Shown here piece by piece: positions 1 to 9,034 of a DNA stretch of 64,000 nt; position 1 is the first letter of the stretch, and every line of letters begins with the position of its first letter. The position numbers were made by a program, and so were the translations under genes. The notes beneath the pieces are model-generated. The model did not search any database and was not told the origin of the DNA. It saw nothing but the letters and a program-made list of their open reading frames with translations. The DNA comes from Caulobacter sp. FWC2 (GTDB lineage: Bacteria; Pseudomonadota; Alphaproteobacteria; Caulobacterales; Caulobacteraceae): the NCBI RefSeq assembly GCF_002742625.1, contig NZ_PEBF01000001.1:2170001-2234000 (forward strand), in the 5' to 3' direction.

Positions 1-461
1 TTCCGGACGGCGGCGCGCGCTTCACCCTGCGCCTGCCCGCGCCCGAGGGCGCTGCGCCCGTCGAGCCGCCCGAGGACGATGTCCAGGCCCTGGCCGTGCG
101 CGACGAGGCGCCGGTGATCCTGGTCGTCGATGACCACGACATCAACCGCCGCGCCCTGCGCCAGATGCTGGAGGCGTTCGGCGCGCGCGTGGAAACCGCC
201 GAGGACGCCCAGGCGGCCCTGCTGGCGGCCGAGCGGCAGATCTTCGACGCCATCCTGATGGACGTCCGCATGCCCGGCATGGACGGGCTGGAGGCCTCCC
301 GCCGCCTGCGCGAGGACGGCGCCAACCGGCTGACGCCGATCATCGCCGTCACCGGCGGCGCCTCGCCTGCGGAGGTCGCCGCCTGCCGCGAGGCGGGCAT
401 GACGGGGTGGGTGGAAAAGCCGGTGAATCCGCGCGATCTCTACAAGGCCCTGTTCGGCTAG
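1..461 (+). CDS. Hybrid sensor histidine kinase, C-terminal part (partial)
   Basis: The gene enters from the left edge; reading frame begins at base 3. The first residues (GGARFTLRLP-type motif) are the end of a HATPase_c domain, followed by a short acidic/proline linker and a complete receiver domain from about base 108. The receiver shows the acidic pair in VVDDHD, the phospho-acceptor Asp in ILMDVRMPGMDG, a conserved Thr (AVTGG) and a Lys near the end (WVEKPVN). It is therefore the phosphorelay end of a membrane or soluble hybrid kinase; signal, input domain and output partner lie outside the window. The stop is TAG at 459-461. Confidence 0.9.
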   Translation, partial: PDGGARFTLRLPAPEGAAPVEPPEDDVQALAVRDEAPVILVVDDHDINRRALRQMLEAFGARVETAEDAQAALLAAERQIFDAILMDVRMPGMDGLEASRRLREDGANRLTPIIAVTGGASPAEVAACREAGMTGWVEKPVNPRDLYKALFG

Positions 462-590
462 GACCCGCCACTTCGCCCCTTTTTCGGCGCATATCACGGG
501 CGTTGTCGCTAGAAGAAGACCGGACGGAACGAGTCGCTGCGTGCGCCTCGCCGTGATCGGTTTCCAATCCAGTTCAAGAGTTTACGCGCC

Positions 591-1880
591 GTGTCGAGGA
601 TCTGGCAGAGCGAGTGGGAAAAGCGTCGGCGCCTGAAATGGATCGCCGGCGGCGCGGCGGGCCTTGTCCTGGTCGGCGGCCTGGCGACCCTACCGTTTCT
701 GAAGAAGGCCCCCAAGGCGGTGTCCGAGGCGATCGAGCAGGCGGCGCTGAACACCCCGGAGAAGCCGTCCGCCTGGCATGGCGATATCGACTACGACGCC
801 CTGAACGCCCGCATCACGGCCATGGCCGCCGACAAGACCATGGAAGGCCTGGCCGTGGCCGTGGTCGAGAAGGGGCGACTGTCTTTTGTCCACGGCTATG
901 GCCGCACCACCGAAGGCGGCGACAAGGTCGACTCCCGCACCGTGTTCCGATGGGCCTCGCTGTCCAAGACCGTTTCGTCGACCCTCAGCGCCCGGCTGGC
1001 GGCTGATGGAGCCCTGTCGCTGACCGAGCCGCTGGTGGCCTTCAACACCAGCCTGCGCCTGCCGGGCGACGCCCAGAACACCCTGACGGTCGAGGACCTG
1101 CTGTCGCAGCGCACGGGCCTGGGCAAGAACGCCTATGACGGTCAGCTGGAGGACGGCGTCGATCCGGCCAAGATCCGGGGCTCATATGGCGCGCTGAAGA
1201 CGGTCTGTCCGCCCGGCACCTGCCACAGCTACCAGAACGTCGCCTATGACACGATCACCGAGGTCATCCAGGGCAAGACGGGCGAGCCCTATGCCGCCAC
1301 GGTGCAGCGTAAGCTGTTCGGCCCGCTGGGCATGACCGGCGCCTCGATCGGCATGGCCGGCCTGACCTCGGCCGAGCACTGGGCCCGGCCCCACGACCGC
1401 GCCCGACGGGAGCTGAAGTTGTCCGACGCCTATTACCGCGTGCCCGCGGCGGCCGGCGTCAACTCGACGATCGTCGACCTGGCTGCCTGGATGCAGGCCC
1501 AGATGGGCCTCAAGCCGGACGTCCTGTCGTCGACGGTCCTGGACGAGGTGCAGCGCCCCCGCGTCGCCACCGGGCGGCCCTATGGCCGCCTGAACATCGC
1601 CCGCGAGCTGAAGAACCCGGCCTATGGCCTGGGCATGCGCAGCTTCACCTACAAGGGTCACCGCCTGATCGGCCACAGCGGCGGGGTCTCGGGCTATCGC
1701 TCGACCATGATGTTCGACCCGGCGACCAAGACGGGCATCGTCATGCTGTGGAACAGCGACGCCAACCTGCCTTTCCGCTTCCAGGGCGAGTTCTTCGACC
1801 GCGTCTACCGGATCCCGTTCACGGACTATCTAGACCTGGACTCGGGTCAGCCGGGCGCGGAGGCCTCGCTGTCGGACTGA
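591..1880 (+). CDS. Class C beta-lactamase-related serine hydrolase, membrane-anchored
   Basis: The 429-aa protein begins with GTG. Residues 17-37 form one hydrophobic segment behind a basic N-terminus, so it is probably an inner-membrane anchored periplasmic enzyme. The beta-lactamase/penicillin-binding fold signatures are present: SxxK with Ser123 and Lys126 (ASLSKT), a YxN motif (SYQN) and an HSGG box near residue 360 in place of KTG. Family members include AmpC-type lactamases, D,D-peptidases and esterases; the HSGG form is more usual in the esterase/peptidase branch, so antibiotic hydrolysis should not be assumed. No cognate ampR-type regulator is adjacent. The gene stands alone between the kinase and an inverted repeat. 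Confidence 0.85.
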   Translation: MSRIWQSEWEKRRRLKWIAGGAAGLVLVGGLATLPFLKKAPKAVSEAIEQAALNTPEKPSAWHGDIDYDALNARITAMAADKTMEGLAVAVVEKGRLSFVHGYGRTTEGGDKVDSRTVFRWASLSKTVSSTLSARLAADGALSLTEPLVAFNTSLRLPGDAQNTLTVEDLLSQRTGLGKNAYDGQLEDGVDPAKIRGSYGALKTVCPPGTCHSYQNVAYDTITEVIQGKTGEPYAATVQRKLFGPLGMTGASIGMAGLTSAEHWARPHDRARRELKLSDAYYRVPAAAGVNSTIVDLAAWMQAQMGLKPDVLSSTVLDEVQRPRVATGRPYGRLNIARELKNPAYGLGMRSFTYKGHRLIGHSGGVSGYRSTMMFDPATKTGIVMLWNSDANLPFRFQGEFFDRVYRIPFTDYLDLDSGQPGAEASLSD

Positions 1881-1885
1881 ATCTT

Positions 1886-2048
1886 CCTTCTCCCCTTGCG
1901 GGAGAAGGTGTCGCCGTCGGCGACGGATGAGGGGTTGATAGACCTGTCGGCTTGGCGCTCGGTCTATCTGTCTAGCGGCGGCGTCTTTCTTCGACCCCTC
2001 ACCCGACCCGCTGCGCGGGCCACCCTCTCCCGCAGGGGGAGAGGGAAA
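1886..2048. repeat. Inverted-repeat element, family A (copy 1)
   Basis: The left arm starts CCTTCTCCCCTTGCGGGAG and continues to GATGAGGGGTTGAT; the right arm mirrors it (GACCCCTCACCC ... CTCTCCCGCAGGGGGAGAG). Each arm also contains its own small hairpin. The element fills the space between the convergent stops of the serine hydrolase (1880) and the small membrane protein (2053). A second copy lies at 10937-11087 and a half copy at 11629-11661. Confidence 0.8.
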
Positions 2049-2052
2049 TCTC

Positions 2053-2325
2053 TTAGCGCTGCGCGAGTTGGCTCAATGCGCCGCCGGCGGCCAGGCCCAG
2101 GGCGCAGAAGACGCCGAGGTGGAAGACGACGCCGATGGCGACGGTGCGGCGGACCGACCAGGTGTTCTCCTGAGCGAAGACGCGGCTGATTTCCGATTGC
2201 AGGGTGCGGGCGGCGCTGGCCACCGGCGCGTCGTGATCGTTGGCGACGTGGAGTTCGGGGCGCTTGCGGGCGTTGGGAGCCGGAGCGATAGCATCCAGGT
2301 AGTCGACCTTACGCTTCAACATCAC
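2053..2325 (-). CDS. Small single-pass membrane protein, unknown function
   Basis: This 90-aa protein (MMLKRKVDYLDAIAP...) has a soluble, charged N-terminal 55 residues with a possible helix, one hydrophobic segment at about residues 62-84 (VAIGVVFHLGVFCALGLAAGG) and a short polar tail. It matches no family that I recognise. It is preferred over the overlapping frames because it has a sensible soluble-plus-membrane layout, and a GGAGGT-like ribosome site precedes its ATG (complement of acctcc, 2328-2333). Its downstream neighbour is the repeat element; ppx, the next gene upstream on the same strand, ends 157 bp before it. Confidence 0.65.
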   Translation of the reverse strand: MMLKRKVDYLDAIAPAPNARKRPELHVANDHDAPVASAARTLQSEISRVFAQENTWSVRRTVAIGVVFHLGVFCALGLAAGGALSQLAQR

Positions 2326-2403
2326 TGACCTCCGTTTATTTCGTTGAGGTCACGCTACGTAAGTAGTGCTAACAAAATGTGCAGTGTCGATGCCGATAGT
2401 GTG

Positions 2404-2434
2404 CGACAACTTGTCGATTTCCCCGTATCGGGGA
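2404..2434. other. Two short palindromes downstream of ppx
   Basis: CGACAACTTGTCG (2404-2416) and CCCCGTATCGGGG with flanking A/T (about 2421-2433) lie in the 156-bp gap between the ppx stop and the small membrane protein start. They could be a weak terminator for ppx or operator sites for the downstream gene. There is no U-run, so neither role is secure. Confidence 0.3.
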
Positions 2435-2481
2435 ATTTCAGAGCCGGTTAAGCATAAGTCCCCGCTCGTCTATACCTGAGT

Positions 2482-3984
2482 TTACGCCGCGATAATCTTT
2501 GTCTTCAGGTTCAGGTGTTGGGCGGCGGTATTGGCGCGCTTGCTGGTCTGTTCGCCCAGCAGCAGATTGGCATAGCCGGGCTCTGCCGCCAGGATCAGAT
2601 GCGTCTTGTCCAGGGTCAGGCGCGAGCGGGCCAGCAGGCTGGGGCTGCGGCCCGAGAGGTCACAGGCCAGGCGGATCGTGGCGCCCAAGGCGCGGGCCCG
2701 CTTCAACTGGACGGGGGTGAGCAGGCGCTCCAGGGTCGGCAGTTCGGGCGGGTGGAAGTTGGTGGCGTGGCGGGCATGCGAGGCGACGGCCACAAAGCAG
2801 CGCTCGGCGTGGTTCTGGCCGGCGATCGGGGCGCGCAGCACCTGTTCGAACACCAGGTCGGCCCGATGGTCCGGGTGCAGGCGCGCGCCGACGTCCGACA
2901 GGCGGCAGGCGGCCGAGACCAGTATGCCGTCGCGTTCGCCGAACAGCGGCGGCAGATTGCGGAAGGCAGGGGCGATCCAGGCGTCCAGGGCCGGGCCAAG
3001 GTCGTCGGCGACGCCTTGGCGATGGCCCAGAGCGTAACAGCCCTCGATCAGCGGATCCAGGCCCCGCACGCGCGGCGGCATGGCCTCGAACAGCAGGCCC
3101 TCGCGCACGCCATAGGCCGAGATCTCGATGCGCTTGAGGTGCAGTTGCTCGATCAGGGCCTCCAGCACGACGGCGGCGTAGGGCAGGGTCTCCGAGCGTT
3201 TCTTGCTCATGCCCTCGATGCGTTCGAGCGAGCTCTTGGACTGGTGGGCGACCAGGCGGGCGGCGTCGAGGGCCTCGCTGGCGCTGATCTCGTACTGGTG
3301 GACGACATGCAGCGGGTAACCGGACAGCCGCATGTGCAGCAGGGCGAGATTGCGCCAGGCGCCGCCCACGGCATGAAAGGTGTCGCTGCGGAAGTCGGCG
3401 GCGACGGGGGCCAGGCGCTCGCGGGCCAGGCGGCGGACGCGCTCGCCGTCGAAGACGCTACCCGCGGCGCCATTGGGTCCGGCCAGGCTGAACGGGCCCA
3501 GGGGCAGGGTCACGCCGCGGCCCGCGCCGGTGGACGAAAGTCGCACGAGTTCCAGGCTGGCGCCGCCCAGGTCGCCGACCACGCCCTCGGCGTCCGGGGC
3601 GCCGGCCAGCACGCCGACGGCGGCGTAGTGGGCCTCTTCCTCGCCGCTCAGCACCCGGACGGTGAAGCCAGTCTCGTTGCGGACGCGATCGATGAAGTCC
3701 TGGCCGTCCTTGGCGTCGCGGGCGGCGGCGGTGGCGACGACGAAGGTCTCGGCCGGATTGACCGCTTCCAGCACGGCGCGGAAGCGCTTCAGCGCCTGCA
3801 GGGTCTGGATGACGCCCTCGGGCGACAGGCTGCCGGTCTTGGCCAGGTCGCGGCCGAGGCCCGCCAGGACCTTCTCGTTGAAGACCGTCCAGATGGCGCG
3901 GCCTTCCAGCCGGTACACCACGAGGCGGACCGAGTTTGAACCGATATCGATCACAGCCGCGTCGCGCGGCGCCTGGAAGGGCAT
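2482..3984 (-). CDS. ppx: Exopolyphosphatase / guanosine pentaphosphatase family (Ppx/GppA)
   Basis: The 500-aa protein belongs to the ASKHA-fold Ppx/GppA family, which removes terminal phosphates from polyphosphate or converts pppGpp to ppGpp. The phosphate-1 loop DIGSNSVRLVV lies at residues 12-22 and the second nucleotide/phosphate loop GDLGGASLEL near residues 138-147. The C-terminal half is the HD-like helical domain typical of the long form. It sits 1.7 kb from ppk on the same strand, which supports a polyphosphate role over a purely alarmone one, although an opposite-strand gene lies between them, so they are not one simple operon. The start is an ATG; upstream DNA contains a long spacer to the next gene. 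Confidence 0.9.
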   Translation of the reverse strand: MPFQAPRDAAVIDIGSNSVRLVVYRLEGRAIWTVFNEKVLAGLGRDLAKTGSLSPEGVIQTLQALKRFRAVLEAVNPAETFVVATAAARDAKDGQDFIDRVRNETGFTVRVLSGEEEAHYAAVGVLAGAPDAEGVVGDLGGASLELVRLSSTGAGRGVTLPLGPFSLAGPNGAAGSVFDGERVRRLARERLAPVAADFRSDTFHAVGGAWRNLALLHMRLSGYPLHVVHQYEISASEALDAARLVAHQSKSSLERIEGMSKKRSETLPYAAVVLEALIEQLHLKRIEISAYGVREGLLFEAMPPRVRGLDPLIEGCYALGHRQGVADDLGPALDAWIAPAFRNLPPLFGERDGILVSAACRLSDVGARLHPDHRADLVFEQVLRAPIAGQNHAERCFVAVASHARHATNFHPPELPTLERLLTPVQLKRARALGATIRLACDLSGRSPSLLARSRLTLDKTHLILAAEPGYANLLLGEQTSKRANTAAQHLNLKTKIIAA

Positions 3985-4090
3985 GGGGACGGTTTAGCGT
4001 ATTCGCGGGTTGGGGGAAGCGGTCACGATCGTTTTCGATGGGGAAGAACGCGCGGAAAGGCTTGTCGGAAAACGCCTTGATGATTTTCGC

Positions 4091-4138
4091 TATTATTGCC
4101 CGGGTGATATTGACTCATATTATACCCGGGTAAATAAG
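4091..4138 (+). promoter_or_regulatory. Candidate promoter with twin CCCGGG palindromic operators
   Basis: In a locally AT-rich stretch, two palindromes of the form TNNCCCGGGTNA are centred on 4101.5 and 4127.5, 26 bp apart. A TTGACT hexamer at 4110-4115 and a TAAATA/AATAAG candidate at 4131-4138 suggest a sigma-70-like promoter whose -35 and -10 flank the second palindrome. The site ends about 27 bp before the start of the phosphotransferase at 4165. The regulator is not identifiable from this window. Confidence 0.5.
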
Positions 4139-4164
4139 GTGGCGATCTTTGAGAGGCTCCGCCG

Positions 4165-5175
4165 ATGTCCGTTTCCCCCGATCCGCTTTGCCCCGATCAG
4201 CATCCCGGCGTCCGCAAGGCCTTGCGCGCCGCGTTCGGGACGGAGGTCCTCGACGGCTGGACGCCGGTGTCCGGCGGGCTGTCGGGGGCGGGGGTCTACA
4301 AGGTCCGGGTCGGCGGCATCGCCTATCTGCTGCGGGTCGAGACCGGGCGGGTCGGGGCTGGGCGCGACGGGCTGCGCGATCCGCATCGCGGCTATGCCTG
4401 TCTGAAGCTGGCCGCCCAGGCCTGCCTTGCGCCGCGCGTACGCTATGCCGATCCGGACGACGGGGTGGTGATCAGCGACTTCATCGAGGCCCGCTCCCTG
4501 GCCCTCGACTATGCCGGGACCCGCGCAGACCTCGTGGTCGAGCTGGCCCAGGCGGTGCGGGCGCTGCATGCCATCGAGGGCTTCCCGCCGCTGGTCGACT
4601 ATCTGGACGGCCTCGACGCCCTGGTGGGCGAGGCGGCGCGCGCGGGCGTGGTCCCGGTCGGGGCCTTTGACGACTGGGCGCGGTTGCGGGCGGTGTGCAA
4701 GCGCCTGACGCCGCAGCTAGTGTCCAGCCATAACGACCTCAATCCCGGCAATCTCGTCTATGACGGCCGGCGCATCTGGCTGGTCGACTGGGAGGCGGCG
4801 TTCCGGGCCGACCGCTATGTCGACCTGGCCGCCATCGCCAACACTTACCCGGCCGATCCTGAGGGCGAGGCCCTGCTGCTGCGGACCTATTTCGGGCGCG
4901 AGGCTAGCGCGGCCGAGCGGGCGCGGCTGTGGCTGTTCCGGCAGGTCAGCCACGTCTTCCACGCGGCGGTGTTCGTCGCCGGCCTGAAGGGGAAGGTGAG
5001 GGCGGAGCGCCTGGACGGTCCGGACCTCGACTCCCTCCACCAGCGCCTGGCCCTCGGCGAGCCGCTGCTGGCGACGCCGGAGGGGCGGCTGGCCTATGGC
5101 CTGGCGCGGTTGCGGACGGTGGGGGCGAACCTGGCGTCCAGCGCCTTCGCCGAAGCCATAACCCTCGCACGCTGA
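4165..5175 (+). CDS. Choline/ethanolamine-kinase-like phosphotransferase (APH fold)
   Basis: The 336-aa protein has the aminoglycoside-phosphotransferase/choline kinase fold: a nucleotide-binding N-lobe (GGLSGAGVYKVRVGG, residues 34-48), the catalytic loop SHNDLNPGN near residue 190, where Asp acts as base and Asn binds metal, and the LVDWEAA metal motif (DxE) about 16 residues later. The HNDLNPGN wording is closer to choline kinases (LicA type) than to antibiotic kinases, so a small alcohol such as choline or a sugar alcohol is the likely acceptor. It is alone on its strand between ppx and a lipoprotein, with its own regulated-looking promoter. Confidence 0.8.
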   Translation: MSVSPDPLCPDQHPGVRKALRAAFGTEVLDGWTPVSGGLSGAGVYKVRVGGIAYLLRVETGRVGAGRDGLRDPHRGYACLKLAAQACLAPRVRYADPDDGVVISDFIEARSLALDYAGTRADLVVELAQAVRALHAIEGFPPLVDYLDGLDALVGEAARAGVVPVGAFDDWARLRAVCKRLTPQLVSSHNDLNPGNLVYDGRRIWLVDWEAAFRADRYVDLAAIANTYPADPEGEALLLRTYFGREASAAERARLWLFRQVSHVFHAAVFVAGLKGKVRAERLDGPDLDSLHQRLALGEPLLATPEGRLAYGLARLRTVGANLASSAFAEAITLAR

Positions 5176-5185
5176 GGTCCCGAAA

Positions 5186-5269
5186 CCTCGCCCTTCGACA
5201 GGCTCATGGTGAGGTTTCTACTTTCGGCCCCAGCCATGATCCTCATCCTGAGCCTGTCGAAGGACGAGG
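5186..5269. repeat. Inverted repeat, CTTCGACAGGCTCA type
   Basis: The left arm CCTCGCCCTTCGACAGGCTC and right arm GAGCCTGTCGAAGGACGAGG enclose a short loop. Elements with this core are widespread between convergent genes in alphaproteobacteria. This copy lies exactly between the convergent stops at 5175 and 5283. Confidence 0.85.
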
Positions 5270-5282
5270 ATCACGCACGGCC

Positions 5283-5669
5283 TCAAGGATTCACCCGACA
5301 CGCCACCGTGCGCCAGCGCTCGCCCTCGCGGCGGTGATAGCAGGTGCCGTAGCTGACCTGACGCCCGTGGGCGCGCTGGCCGCCCTTGGTCAGGGCCCAG
5401 GGCTCGGGGCCGAGCAGTAGCATGTCGGTGGTGTCGGCCTTAGCCGGGCACAGCCCCCACCAGCGGATGTGGTAGCCGCCGACCACGCCCGGGCCGTAGA
5501 CCTGCGCCACCGCTTGAGCCTGGCGTTCGACACCGGGCGGGACGCCGAAGCGGTCGACGCCGGGGCGGGCGGGCAGGGCCTGGATCGCGCAAATCTCGGC
5601 CTGCCGCCCCGGCGCCGGTCCGCAAGCGGCCAGCAGTCCCAGGAGCGGCAGGACGAGAAGCGTCCTCAA
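5283..5669 (-). CDS. Small lipoprotein coupled to ppk, unknown function
   Basis: The 128-aa protein begins with TTG; that codon overlaps the ppk stop (TTGA), implying translational coupling. The N-terminus is a clear lipoprotein signal with lipobox LAAC and Cys16 as the lipidated residue. The mature part has four further Cys residues and aromatic clusters but no family that I recognise. Being tied to ppk, it may be made at a fixed ratio to polyphosphate kinase, but a function in polyphosphate metabolism is only a guess. It is probably located in the outer or inner membrane facing the periplasm. Confidence 0.7.
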   Translation of the reverse strand: MRTLLVLPLLGLLAACGPAPGRQAEICAIQALPARPGVDRFGVPPGVERQAQAVAQVYGPGVVGGYHIRWWGLCPAKADTTDMLLLGPEPWALTKGGQRAHGRQVSYGTCYHRREGERWRTVACRVNP

Positions 5670-7915
5670 CGCTTGCGCTTGGTGCCGACGTGGTCGAAGG
5701 CCCGGGGCATGTCGTTGGTCTTGTGGCCGCGGCCCGACAGGCTGGGATTGGTCATGAAGTAGTCGTGGGCCGAGAAGGCGCCCTTGGTCTTCCAGGCCGG
5801 ATCGCGGGCATAGTCGCCCTCGCTGTCGAGACGCCAGCTCTGGGCCTCGTCATTGAGGTTGGCGACCATGATCTGGTCCAGCACCTGCTGGTGCACGGTC
5901 GGGTTCTCCAGCGGCACCAGGGTCTCGACGCGGCGGTCCAGGTTGCGCGGCATCCAGTCGGCCGAGCTCATGAACAGGCGCGTCTGCGCGCTGGGCATCG
6001 CCGCGCCGTTGGCGAAGGCGATGATGCGCGCGTGCTCGAGGAAGCGGCCGACGATCGACTTGACCCGGATGTTCTCCGACAGCCCCTTGATCCCCGGACG
6101 CAGGCAGCAGATGCCGCGCACGACCAGCTCGATCTGCACGCCGGCCTGGCTGGCGGCGTAGAGGGCGTCGATGATCTGCGGGTCGACCACCGAGTTCATC
6201 TTGGCCCAGACGCCGGCGGGCTTGCCGGCCCGGGCGTTGTCGGCCTCGGCCGCGATCATCTTCAGCAGGTCCGGCTTCAGGGTCGTCGGCGAGAACGACA
6301 ACCGCTCCAGATGGCCCGGCTGGGCGTAGCCGGTGATGAAGTTGAACAGCTTGCCGCCGTCGCGGCCCAGGGCCGGATCGCAGGTGAACAGGCTGAGGTC
6401 CGTATAGATCCGCGCCGTCTGCGGGTGATAGTTGCCGGTGCCGAAGTGGCAGTAGGTGCGCAGGCCCTCGCCCTCGCGGCGCACCACCACCGACAGCTTG
6501 GCGTGGGTCTTCCAGTCGACGAAGCCGAACACCACGTGCACGCCCGCCCGCTCCAGGTCGCGCGCCCACTTGAGGTTATTCTCCTCGTCGAAGCGCGCCT
6601 TGATCTCGACCAGGGCCGTGACGTTCTTGCCGTTGTCGGCCGCCTCGATCAGGGCCGCCACGATCGGGCTGTCCTTGGAGGTGCGGTACAGCGTCTGCTT
6701 GATCGCCAGCACGTTCGGATCGCGCGCGGCCTGGCGGATGAACTGCACCACCACGTCGAAGCTCTCGAACGGGTGGTGAACCAGGATGTCCTTCTCGCGG
6801 ATCGCCGCGAAGCAGTCGCCGCCGTGGTCGCGCACGCGCTCGGGGAAGCGGGCGTTGTAGGGCGGGAACTTCAGGTCCGGACGGTCCGGCGGGATCAGCT
6901 CCGACATCTGGGCCAGACCCAGCTTGCCGTCGACCAGGATCACGTCCTCCGGTTCGGCGCGCAGGCCCTCGATGATGAACTCGCGCAGGTCCGGCGGCAT
7001 GGTGGTCTGGATCTTGACCCGCACCACGCGGCCCAGGCGACGCTTCTTCAGCCGCGCCTCGAACTCGCGCACCAGGTCCTCGGCCTCTTCCTCGATCTCA
7101 AGATCGCTGTCGCGGTTCAGGCGGAACAGGCCCCGGCCCTCGACCTCGTAGCCGGGGAACAGGTGGTCCAAAAACAGGATGATGAAGCTTTCCAGCGCCA
7201 TGATCTTGCGCTGGCGCTTGCGGCCGCGCGAGACGACCGAGGACAGCTCCCAGAACCGCCGCACCTGCGAGGGGATCGGCGCCAGGGCGTACAGGTGCTT
7301 GTCGTCGGCGATGCGCCGCAGCTTCAGCGCCAGGCAGAAGCCCAGGTTCGGGATGAACGGGAACGGATGGGCCGGGTCGATGGCCAGCGGCGTCATCACC
7401 GGGAAGATCTGGTTGAGGAAGATCTCCTCGGCCTTGGCCCGATCCTCGGCCTCGATGTCCTTGGCGTCGAGCAGCTTCAGCCCCTCGTCCGACAGCTCGG
7501 TGCGGACCTGGCGCCAGATCTTCTGCTGCTCGCCCATCAGCTCGGCCGCCGAGGCGTTGATGCGCGCCAGCTGTTCGCCGGGCGTCAGGCCGTCCTGGCT
7601 GACCACCCGAACGCCCTCGCGCACCTGGCCCTTTAGGCCGGCCACGCGGACCATGTAGAATTCGTCGAGGTTGTTGGCCGAAATCGACAGGAACCGCAGC
7701 CGCTCCAGCAGCGGGTGGCGCGGATTGGCGCTCTCTTCCAGCACCCGCTGATTGAAGGCCAGCCACGAGGTCTCGCGGTTGAAGAACCGCTCCGGCGAAG
7801 CCAGCAGCTCGGCGTCGAGCGTCAGGCCGGTCTGCGGGGCGGGGATCTCGGGCGCGGCGGGGGCCAGCGGCGCGAGTTGCGGCGTCGGAGTCGGAAGGGC
7901 GGCGGCGTCGGTCAT
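5666..7915 (-). CDS. ppk: Polyphosphate kinase 1
   Basis: PPK1 reversibly polymerises ATP gamma-phosphate into polyphosphate. The 749-aa length from the ATG at 7915 ([10 protein letters not shown]...) fits the family; the frame stays open 31 codons further upstream, but that stretch looks non-coding. The N-terminal domain ([17 protein letters not shown]), the head domain and the two C-terminal catalytic domains are all present. Motifs include [13 protein letters not shown], an [11 protein letters not shown] segment and the THAKL box carrying the autophosphorylated His. It is followed by the TTG-coupled lipoprotein. In Caulobacter ppk adjoins hdaA; here both are on the minus strand with an inverted repeat between them. 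Confidence 0.96.
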   Translation of the reverse strand: MTDAAALPTPTPQLAPLAPAAPEIPAPQTGLTLDAELLASPERFFNRETSWLAFNQRVLEESANPRHPLLERLRFLSISANNLDEFYMVRVAGLKGQVREGVRVVSQDGLTPGEQLARINASAAELMGEQQKIWRQVRTELSDEGLKLLDAKDIEAEDRAKAEEIFLNQIFPVMTPLAIDPAHPFPFIPNLGFCLALKLRRIADDKHLYALAPIPSQVRRFWELSSVVSRGRKRQRKIMALESFIILFLDHLFPGYEVEGRGLFRLNRDSDLEIEEEAEDLVREFEARLKKRRLGRVVRVKIQTTMPPDLREFIIEGLRAEPEDVILVDGKLGLAQMSELIPPDRPDLKFPPYNARFPERVRDHGGDCFAAIREKDILVHHPFESFDVVVQFIRQAARDPNVLAIKQTLYRTSKDSPIVAALIEAADNGKNVTALVEIKARFDEENNLKWARDLERAGVHVVFGFVDWKTHAKLSVVVRREGEGLRTYCHFGTGNYHPQTARIYTDLSLFTCDPALGRDGGKLFNFITGYAQPGHLERLSFSPTTLKPDLLKMIAAEADNARAGKPAGVWAKMNSVVDPQIIDALYAASQAGVQIELVVRGICCLRPGIKGLSENIRVKSIVGRFLEHARIIAFANGAAMPSAQTRLFMSSADWMPRNLDRRVETLVPLENPTVHQQVLDQIMVANLNDEAQSWRLDSEGDYARDPAWKTKGAFSAHDYFMTNPSLSGRGHKTNDMPRAFDHVGTKRKR

Positions 7916-8034
7916 GGGCCTCAGTCTAGCGCAGAGTTTTCCGCAGGGTGAACGCCCAATGGTGAAGGAATGGCGTGACGCGGTGACGACAGTGAGTGTG
8001 CTGAGCAATCAAAGCCTGTCCGCATACCCTATAA

Positions 8035-8141
8035 CCGCTCATCCCCGCGAAAGCGGGGACCCAAGCCGAGTTCGGGGTATTCCCACGGCGTCAAGAGCAT
8101 CCGAATCCGCTTGGGTCCCCGCTTTCGCGGGGATGAGCGGG
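8035..8141. repeat. Inverted repeat, TCATCCCCGCGAAAGCGGGG type
   Basis: The arms CCGCTCATCCCCGCGAAAGC and its reverse complement near 8121-8141 can form a long perfect stem with a loop of about 50 nt. The element begins only 3 bp after the hdaA stop codon (8144) and so forms the 3' end of that transcript. Confidence 0.85.
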
Positions 8142-8143
8142 GT

Positions 8144-8836
8144 TTATTCGGACTCCCCCTCGAACGCCCCCAGCACTTCCCGCGCCAAGGCCTTGTTCAT
8201 CTCGCGATGCCCGTCGGCCGCCGCCTCGGACAGCAGGGCCGCCGCCGCCTGGGCCTCGGCCGCCGAGCGGGGCAGGCGCGCGACCAGATAGGGATAGAGG
8301 TCCGGCTCGGGGTTCCAGAACGCCGCCGCGAAGGCCCGCTTCAGCACCGCCGCCAGCACCTGGTCGTCGGGCTCGTCGATCAAGGCTGCCGACAGGGCGT
8401 TGAGCCGCGAGCGCAGGTCGGGCACGCCGGCGTCCCAGCCCAGCGGCGGCGTGCGGCCGGTCAGCAGCACGGTCCCGCCGTCGACCCCGGCCATGTTGAG
8501 GATGTGGAACAGGGCCTCGTCATTAAGCGTGGAACTGTCCGATCTCCGGTCGGCGTCCTCGACCAGCACGGCCCGGCCGCGCAGGGGCGCCAGGTCCACG
8601 GGCGGGGCCAGCGGATCGGCCGCCTCGACCGTCACCGCCCCGACGGCCCGCGCCCAGTCCCGCGCCAGGTGGGTCTTGCCGCACCCGGACGGCCCGATCA
8701 GCGCCAGCCGCCCCTCGGCCCAGTCCGGCCAGCCATCCAGCCGCGCCACCGCCGCCGCATTGCTCGGCGAGACGGCGAAGTCCTCCCGGGCATAGGTCGG
8801 CGGCGCGGCGAGCGGCAGTTTGAACTGGGTGGACAA
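8144..8836 (-). CDS. hdaA: HdaA, regulatory inactivation of DnaA
   Basis: The 230-aa protein is homologous to the AAA+ domain of DnaA. With the beta sliding clamp it stimulates ATP hydrolysis by DnaA after initiation. A clamp-binding motif QFKLPL occupies residues 4-9, Walker A GPSGCGKT lies at 48-55, a Walker-B-like LVEDAD follows, and PDLRSRLNAL corresponds to the sensor/arginine-finger (box VII) region. There is no DNA-binding domain IV, as expected for Hda proteins. The start is TTG, chosen because it puts the clamp motif at the very N-terminus as in known Hda proteins. A DnaA-box-like site lies upstream. Confidence 0.9.
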   Translation of the reverse strand: MSTQFKLPLAAPPTYAREDFAVSPSNAAAVARLDGWPDWAEGRLALIGPSGCGKTHLARDWARAVGAVTVEAADPLAPPVDLAPLRGRAVLVEDADRRSDSSTLNDEALFHILNMAGVDGGTVLLTGRTPPLGWDAGVPDLRSRLNALSAALIDEPDDQVLAAVLKRAFAAAFWNPEPDLYPYLVARLPRSAAEAQAAAALLSEAAADGHREMNKALAREVLGAFEGESE

Positions 8837-8941
8837 TCCCGAGGGTCCGGCGTGGTGAACGTCAGGGTAGGGATATAGGCCGATGGGGCGGGAAGGGCGA
8901 GGTGAGGGGGCTGGGGATAGTGGGGATTAGGACTGAAGTAA

Positions 8942-8950
8942 TGTGGATAG
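8942..8950 (-). promoter_or_regulatory. Candidate DnaA box upstream of hdaA
   Basis: On the minus strand the sequence is CTATCCACA, one mismatch from TTATCCACA. It lies about 105 bp upstream of the hdaA start. DnaA-dependent expression of hdaA has been described for Caulobacter; whether this site is used is inference. Confidence 0.35.
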
Positions 8951-9034
8951 ACATAAGGTTTGACACCAGAAGGCATCCGCATATCTGTGTCCCGATGGTG
9001 CCCAGGCGCTACAGCTATTCATCTACGGTGTGTC

